The translations under genes were made by a program, and so were the position numbers. Below are positions 5,632 to 9,755 of a stretch of DNA of 9,755 nt, one piece after another; positions within the stretch are counted from its first letter, which is position 1, and each line of letters starts with the position of its first letter. Under the pieces are notes generated by a model that saw nothing but the letters and a program-made list of their open reading frames with translations, ran no database searches and was not told the origin of the DNA. Source of the stretch: JAAXTT01 sp964530215 (lineage in GTDB: Bacteria; Bacillota; Desulfotomaculia; Desulfotomaculales; Desulfocucumaceae); the NCBI GenBank assembly GCA_964530215.1, contig CAZHAJ010000068.1, positions 1 through 9,755 on the forward strand. The letters are read 5' to 3'.

Positions 5632-7005
5632 TTGTCATTATTAAGAAGACTGGAAAAAAAAGAAACACAAAATCCCAGTGAAATGTTTAAAAACACTGAT
5701 AGTGAAATTCAAAATAATCAGCCGGTAATCCGGCAACCTAAAAAAGATCCGTACCAAAGCCTGAAAAATAACCTTCACAAAACGGTAATATCAGAACTGG
5801 CTCCGGATTTTAACAGTCAAGACGATAAAGAAACCGCAGATAAAATATCTGCTTTAGTCAATGAGCATATTGCTAATGAACATTTGCCACGTCATGAAAA
5901 ACAGCGAATAATTATTGAAATTGTGGATGAGGCTATTGGCTTCGGCCCCATAACCCCTCTTCTAAAAGATCCGGAAATATCCGAGGTAATGGTAAACGGA
6001 CCACATCAAGTTTATATTGAAAGGCAGGGAAAGCTAGAAAAGACAGATATCTGCTTTAGGGATGACAGTCATGTGCTGCATATTATCGAGAAAATTGTAT
6101 CCCCCTTAGGCAGAAGGATAGATGAAAGTATGCCCATGGTAGATGCCAGACTGCCTGACGGCTCCAGAGTTAACGCAATTATACCGCCTTTGGCTCTTTC
6201 AGGTCCAACTGTTACAATAAGAAAGTTTTCCAATGAACCTTTGGAGATTTCTGATCTTATATCATATGATACCTTAAATGAACCCATGGCAAGACTTATA
6301 GATGCATGTGTTCAGTCAAAGCTTAATATTGTAGTTTCCGGAGGCACCGGTAGTGGTAAGACAACTACCTTGAACGTACTTTCCTCTTTCATTCCCGACA
6401 ATGAACGGATTGTCACGATAGAGGACGCTGCCGAACTACAGCTTCACCAAAATCATGTGGTTACCTTGGAAAGCAGGCCTCCCAATCTTGAGGGCAAAGG
6501 TTCCATTTCCATCCGGGATTTGGTAAGAAACTCTTTGAGAATGCGGCCTGATCGTATTATAGTAGGTGAGGTTCGGGGTGGTGAAGCCTTGGACATGCTG
6601 CAGGCCATGAATACAGGCCATGACGGATCCCTCACCACCGGTCACGCTAACTCCCCCAGAGATATGTTGTCAAGGCTGGAAACCATGGTTCTAATGGCTG
6701 GAATGGACTTACCTGTAAGGGCAATTCGAGAACAGATCGCATCTGCCGTCGATTTGATTATCCAGCAAAACCGCCTGAGAGACGGTTCCAGAAAGATAAC
6801 CCACATTGCTGAAATACACGGCATGGAAGGTGACATTATTGTAATGCAAGATATCTTTGTCTATAAGCAACATGGCATGTCCGAAAACGGCAAGATACTG
6901 GGAAATTTTCAATCTACGGGTATCAGACCGAAAATCTATAATAGACTGGAAGAATCCGGTATTGACTTATCTTCCTTTGATGGAGGGTTCTCATATGGCA
7001 ATTGA
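5632..7005 (+). CDS. tadA: Tad secretion ATPase TadA/CpaF
   Basis: A 457-residue hexameric motor ATPase of the type II/IV secretion superfamily that would power Flp polymerisation from the cytoplasm. An N-terminal region with a polar stretch (about 1-45) precedes the CpaF-type N domain (EIVDEAIGFGPITPLLKDPEISEVMVNGP, 96-124). Then come Walker A GGTGSGKTT (237-245), the Asp box VTIEDAAELQL (261-271), Walker B RIIVGEVRGGEALDML (308-323) and the His box TGHDGSLTTGHAN (328-340). All motor motifs look intact. One Tad ATPase is expected to serve assembly, and retraction where it occurs; no second ATPase is present. It uses a TTG start. A 76-base gap after cpaE is the largest inside the machine genes, and the 3' end overlaps tadB by 11 bases. 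Confidence 0.96.
   Translation: MSLLRRLEKKETQNPSEMFKNTDSEIQNNQPVIRQPKKDPYQSLKNNLHKTVISELAPDFNSQDDKETADKISALVNEHIANEHLPRHEKQRIIIEIVDEAIGFGPITPLLKDPEISEVMVNGPHQVYIERQGKLEKTDICFRDDSHVLHIIEKIVSPLGRRIDESMPMVDARLPDGSRVNAIIPPLALSGPTVTIRKFSNEPLEISDLISYDTLNEPMARLIDACVQSKLNIVVSGGTGSGKTTTLNVLSSFIPDNERIVTIEDAAELQLHQNHVVTLESRPPNLEGKGSISIRDLVRNSLRMRPDRIIVGEVRGGEALDMLQAMNTGHDGSLTTGHANSPRDMLSRLETMVLMAGMDLPVRAIREQIASAVDLIIQQNRLRDGSRKITHIAEIHGMEGDIIVMQDIFVYKQHGMSENGKILGNFQSTGIRPKIYNRLEESGIDLSSFDGGFSYGN
6981..6987 (+). promoter_or_regulatory. Ribosome binding site that sets the tadB start at 6995
   Basis: TGGAGGG, seven bases before the ATG at 6995 and inside the end of tadA. The same frame is open back to 6857, but the extra 46 residues would overlap tadA by about 150 bases and do not look like a TadB N-terminus. 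Confidence 0.8.
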
Positions 7006-7972
7006 CTACCTAACTCTCCTTTTATTATTTGTGTTTTTCTCTGCCATCCTATTATTCACAGCGTTACACCGAGTTTTTTTTCGCAAAACATTGCTGATTG
7101 ATCGCCTGGCAAAAATAGACACTATAGAATCTCAAAAAGAGAAAAAAGCCGAGTCTCATTCTGCAAAATATTTTAAACTCTTATCCTCTGTTTCAAAAGC
7201 AGCGGTAAAAATAAATCTGTTTAGAAAAATTGCCAAAAGCGCGGACAGAAATCTTACTGCGGCTGATATACCACTAAAAAGTGAAGAATATGTTTTATTA
7301 ACCATAATGATTTCTACACTTGCAGGTATAGCAGCAATATTTGCATCAAACAAAATCCTACCAGGCTTACTTGTAATGGTGCTGATAATATCGTCGGCAC
7401 ATATTTGGCTGAAGGTAGCAATAGCAAAAAGACTTGCAAAATTTAATGCGCAAATAGGAGATGCTCTAGTCATAATATCCAACTCCATTCGCTCAGGTTT
7501 TAGCTTTCTTCAGTCCATGGACATGGTGAGAAAAGAACTACCCTCCCCCATATCCAAAGAATTCGGATATGCCTTCCAGGAAATGAGTCTTGGAATATCC
7601 ACTGAAGAGGCCCTAACCAACCTAAATGCCAGGCTTAACAGTGAAGATTTGGATCTATTAATAACAGCTGTTTTAATCCAACGACAGGTGGGGGGAAACC
7701 TGGCTGAAATTTTGGATAACATTGCCGTCACCATAAGAGAACGGGTGCGAATTAAAGGAGAAATAAAGACATTAACAGCCCAGGGAAAAATCTCAGGTAT
7801 TATCATTGGAATTCTTCCTATTATATTGGGAATTGCATTATCACTCATTTCTCCTGATTATCTTAAGGTGCTGATTACCGATCCTATTGGCAGAGCTATG
7901 CTACTAACAGCTGTTTCCATGGAAATAGTGGGAATATTACTGATTAAAAAAATTATCAGTATCGAGGTCTAA
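6995..7972 (+). CDS. tadB: TadB inner-membrane platform protein (T2SSF domain)
   Basis: A 325-residue platform protein starting at 6995, where MAIDYLTLLLLFVFFSAILL gives a typical N-terminal membrane segment. Other hydrophobic segments are at about 99-117, 121-138, 268-287 and 300-318. The cytoplasmic T2SSF domain lies between, with FNAQIGDALVIISNSIRSGF (150-169), a central region with FQEMSLGISTEEAL (194-207) and QVGGNLAEILDNIAVTIRER (231-250), which are typical of TadB. It should pair with TadC to couple TadA to the growing filament. It overlaps tadA by 11 bases, suggesting translational coupling, and tadC follows after 12 bases. Confidence 0.95.
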   Translation: MAIDYLTLLLLFVFFSAILLFTALHRVFFRKTLLIDRLAKIDTIESQKEKKAESHSAKYFKLLSSVSKAAVKINLFRKIAKSADRNLTAADIPLKSEEYVLLTIMISTLAGIAAIFASNKILPGLLVMVLIISSAHIWLKVAIAKRLAKFNAQIGDALVIISNSIRSGFSFLQSMDMVRKELPSPISKEFGYAFQEMSLGISTEEALTNLNARLNSEDLDLLITAVLIQRQVGGNLAEILDNIAVTIRERVRIKGEIKTLTAQGKISGIIIGILPIILGIALSLISPDYLKVLITDPIGRAMLLTAVSMEIVGILLIKKIISIEV

Positions 7973-7984
7973 CGAGGTGAAATC

Positions 7985-8926
7985 ATGATCCTAAATTTTG
8001 ATACAACCCATATAATTATAACTTTTGTATTTTTCTGCTCACTCTTTACCTTTCTCTTTATAATCAGTATTTTTACCGAAAGCAGACTGGAAATGTCAAA
8101 AAGAATGGTATCGGTAATGGGAAAACCCCAAAAGAATACCGCCAGAGATAAGGAATTAAGTGAGCCCCTGGCAAACAGAATTTTAAAGCCTATGGGGAAA
8201 CGACTGGTTAATATTACATCCAATATACTTCCATCCGAAAAGGAAGCACGAATATCAAAAAAGATCACTATGTCCGGCAGAGCAAAAAAAATCACCCCAA
8301 GGGAATTTATAGCCCTGAAATTTTCTTTGGCAGTTATAAGTTCAATTGCGGCATTATTGCTGGGGACTTTTGTTAGTTTTATTTATGATAACTTGATGCT
8401 TATATTTTTGGCAGCAGCCATAATGGGTTGGGTATTTCCCGATTTGTATCTCCACAAAAAAATTATAGACCGAAAAAACGAGATTGTAAAAGCTATGCCA
8501 GACGTCTTGGATTTAATTACTGTTAGTATGGAAGCCGGAATGGGATTTGACGGTGCCATCTTTAAGGTGGCTGAAAAAAGTAAAGGACCTTTGGCTGATG
8601 AACTGTCAATAATGCTTCAGGAATGCAAAATGGGAAAAAAAAGAAGCGAATCCCTTAGAGATATGGCTTTTCGTGCAGATGTCGATGATTTAACCACCTT
8701 CACCGGTTCTGTAATCATGGCTGAACAGTTGGGACTCAGCCTGGGTCAAGTCCTGCGTCTGCAATCAGAACAGGTTCGTCAAAAAAGGAGACAAAGAGCT
8801 GAAGAAAAAGCCATGAAAGCACCGGTTAAAATGCTGATACCGATGGTTGTTTGCATATTCCCAACTATTTTTGTAATTCTCCTGGGTCCGGCAGTAATTA
8901 GCCTCTATCAAACCTTTGCATCTTAA
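7985..8926 (+). CDS. tadC: TadC inner-membrane platform protein (T2SSF domain)
   Basis: A 313-residue partner of TadB. It has an N-terminal membrane segment (about 9-31), a basic loop, two further segments (about 108-133 and 135-153), a T2SSF cytoplasmic domain with AMPDVLDLITVSMEAGMGFD (170-189) and a C-terminal segment (about 281-305) in the context KAPVKMLIPMVVCIFPTIF. These are recognisable TadC features. The start follows GAGGTGA (7974-7980), immediately after the tadB stop. It closes the core Tad cluster; the next gene follows after only 35 bases. Confidence 0.95.
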   Translation: MILNFDTTHIIITFVFFCSLFTFLFIISIFTESRLEMSKRMVSVMGKPQKNTARDKELSEPLANRILKPMGKRLVNITSNILPSEKEARISKKITMSGRAKKITPREFIALKFSLAVISSIAALLLGTFVSFIYDNLMLIFLAAAIMGWVFPDLYLHKKIIDRKNEIVKAMPDVLDLITVSMEAGMGFDGAIFKVAEKSKGPLADELSIMLQECKMGKKRSESLRDMAFRADVDDLTTFTGSVIMAEQLGLSLGQVLRLQSEQVRQKRRQRAEEKAMKAPVKMLIPMVVCIFPTIFVILLGPAVISLYQTFAS

Positions 8927-8961
8927 TTGTCTATCCAAACAATTATTACGGAGGTATTGCT

Positions 8962-9755
8962 ATGACAAAAAAAAGTTCGATAACAAATCGGATTAGCTTA
9001 TATTTAACTTTGCTGTTGGTGTTCTTAATGATTTCCATTGGATTTATCAGCTATAACACAAATCAAACATCTCTGAAAGAAGAAATTATTGATAAAGGAT
9101 GGTTTTTGGCTCAGTCTGGCAGCACTGTTGTTTCCCGCCATCTTTCTGTCCAGGAATCAAACATGGTCCAAAGTTTGATTTACAAAATGCAGTCCGCCGC
9201 AAATGACATTAACTATATAGCGGTAACAACAAAGGATGGTTCAATATTAGCCCACACCGATATTCGTCAACTGGGAAAAACTATTTTGTCGGAAAATGCT
9301 CTGTCTGACCAAAACACAATGAATTCATTTACATCCAGTGACGGAAAGACTGCAGGATACAAATTCACTTCCCCTATTTTGGATAACAACGGACAAAACA
9401 TAGGTTATTTTCAGGTAGCTATAAATATGTCTAAATATAACAGCATATTACTGGGCTTATTACTTAATCTTGCCTTAACATCATTGGCTGCAGTTACTGC
9501 CGGATTTATGTTGTCCAGAACCATTACCAACCGATTGTTCTCCAATCCGTTAAAGGAGCTAACTGAAGCCACAGAGCATATTTCTTCGGGGGATTTTTCC
9601 CATCAAGTACCCGTTGAAAAAATGGATGAACTGGGGTTATTAGGTGTTGCCTTTAACACCATGGCCAGTCGCTTAGCAAACCTATTTATGTCGGTTAAAA
9701 CAAGTATTAACGAGCTTACTAAAAACAGTGCAACAATACTTAATGAAAGTCAGGT
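8962..9755 (+). CDS. Cache-HAMP membrane receptor, probably a methyl-accepting chemotaxis protein (3' end outside window)
   Basis: Read directly from the sequence: 264 codons without a stop before the window ends. The start has GGAGGT (8950-8955) six bases upstream. Layout: membrane segment at about 12-30; extracytoplasmic domain 31-160, with a single-Cache-like stretch YIAVTTKDGSILAHTDIRQL (85-104); second membrane segment at about 161-184; HAMP domain about 184-241, with NPLKELTEATEHISSGDFSH (195-214) and MDELGLLGVAFNTMASRL (221-238). The visible start of the output region (SVKTSINELTKNSATILNES) has the helical, Ser/Asn/Thr-rich look of a chemoreceptor coiled coil, but a histidine kinase or GGDEF output cannot be excluded. 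It lies 35 bases after tadC in the same direction without a visible terminator or promoter, so it is probably co-transcribed with the Tad genes. Confidence 0.8.
   Translation, partial: MTKKSSITNRISLYLTLLLVFLMISIGFISYNTNQTSLKEEIIDKGWFLAQSGSTVVSRHLSVQESNMVQSLIYKMQSAANDINYIAVTTKDGSILAHTDIRQLGKTILSENALSDQNTMNSFTSSDGKTAGYKFTSPILDNNGQNIGYFQVAINMSKYNSILLGLLLNLALTSLAAVTAGFMLSRTITNRLFSNPLKELTEATEHISSGDFSHQVPVEKMDELGLLGVAFNTMASRLANLFMSVKTSINELTKNSATILNESQ

Noticed and set aside
6857..6994. In-frame upstream extension of tadB by 46 residues from ATG 6857
   Set aside because: It overlaps tadA extensively, has no ribosome site, and the extra residues are unlike a TadB N-terminus; ATG 6995 has TGGAGGG upstream and begins with a membrane segment.

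Overview
The window carries one coherent locus: a complete single-copy Tad (tight adherence, type IVc) pilus gene cluster on the + strand. It is preceded by the end of a DegS/DegU-type two-component pair and followed by the start of a membrane sensor gene. The DNA is AT-rich with strong Shine-Dalgarno sites (AGGAGGT, GAGGTGA), occasional TTG and GTG starts, and a Tad cluster without secretin (CpaC/RcpA) or CpaD/RcpB genes. Together with a NarL/DegU-type regulator this suggests a Gram-positive, low-GC Firmicute of the Clostridia, perhaps Peptococcaceae/Desulfotomaculum-like. That assignment is inferred from gene content only.

Layout. Positions 1-491 hold the C-terminal part of a DegS-like histidine kinase, cut by the window start. 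Positions 518-1180 hold its NarL-family response regulator. Positions 1181-1432 are a regulatory gap with a 23-bp-stem terminator, several perfect palindromes, and an extended -10 promoter whose -35 region lies in an AT-rich palindrome. Then come flp pilin (1433-1618), an 18-bp hairpin without a U-tract (1668-1708), the prepilin peptidase tadV/cpaA (1724-2260), a TadE pseudopilin (2267-2665), a TadG-like protein (2681-3595), cpaB (start corrected to 3616), a receiver-ATPase fusion of the CpaE/TadZ type (4329-5555), the secretion ATPase tadA/cpaF (TTG start, 5632-7005), and the platform proteins tadB (start corrected to 6995) and tadC (7985-8926). A Cache-HAMP membrane receptor starts at 8962 and runs off the window.

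How it works together. TadV should cleave the class III leader of Flp and probably that of TadE. TadA hydrolyses ATP to drive polymerisation through the TadB/TadC inner-membrane platform. The CpaE-like protein should place the machine in the cell and, unusually, keeps a receiver domain with the phospho-acceptor Asp. TadE, TadG and CpaB are envelope-side accessory parts. The two-component pair upstream and the Cache-HAMP receptor downstream suggest control by external signals at transcription and possibly at the machine itself. I see no entirely new system. The points worth following are regulatory: the operator-promoter arrangement before flp, the hairpin after flp, the phosphorylatable receiver on the localisation ATPase, and the receptor joined to the operon.
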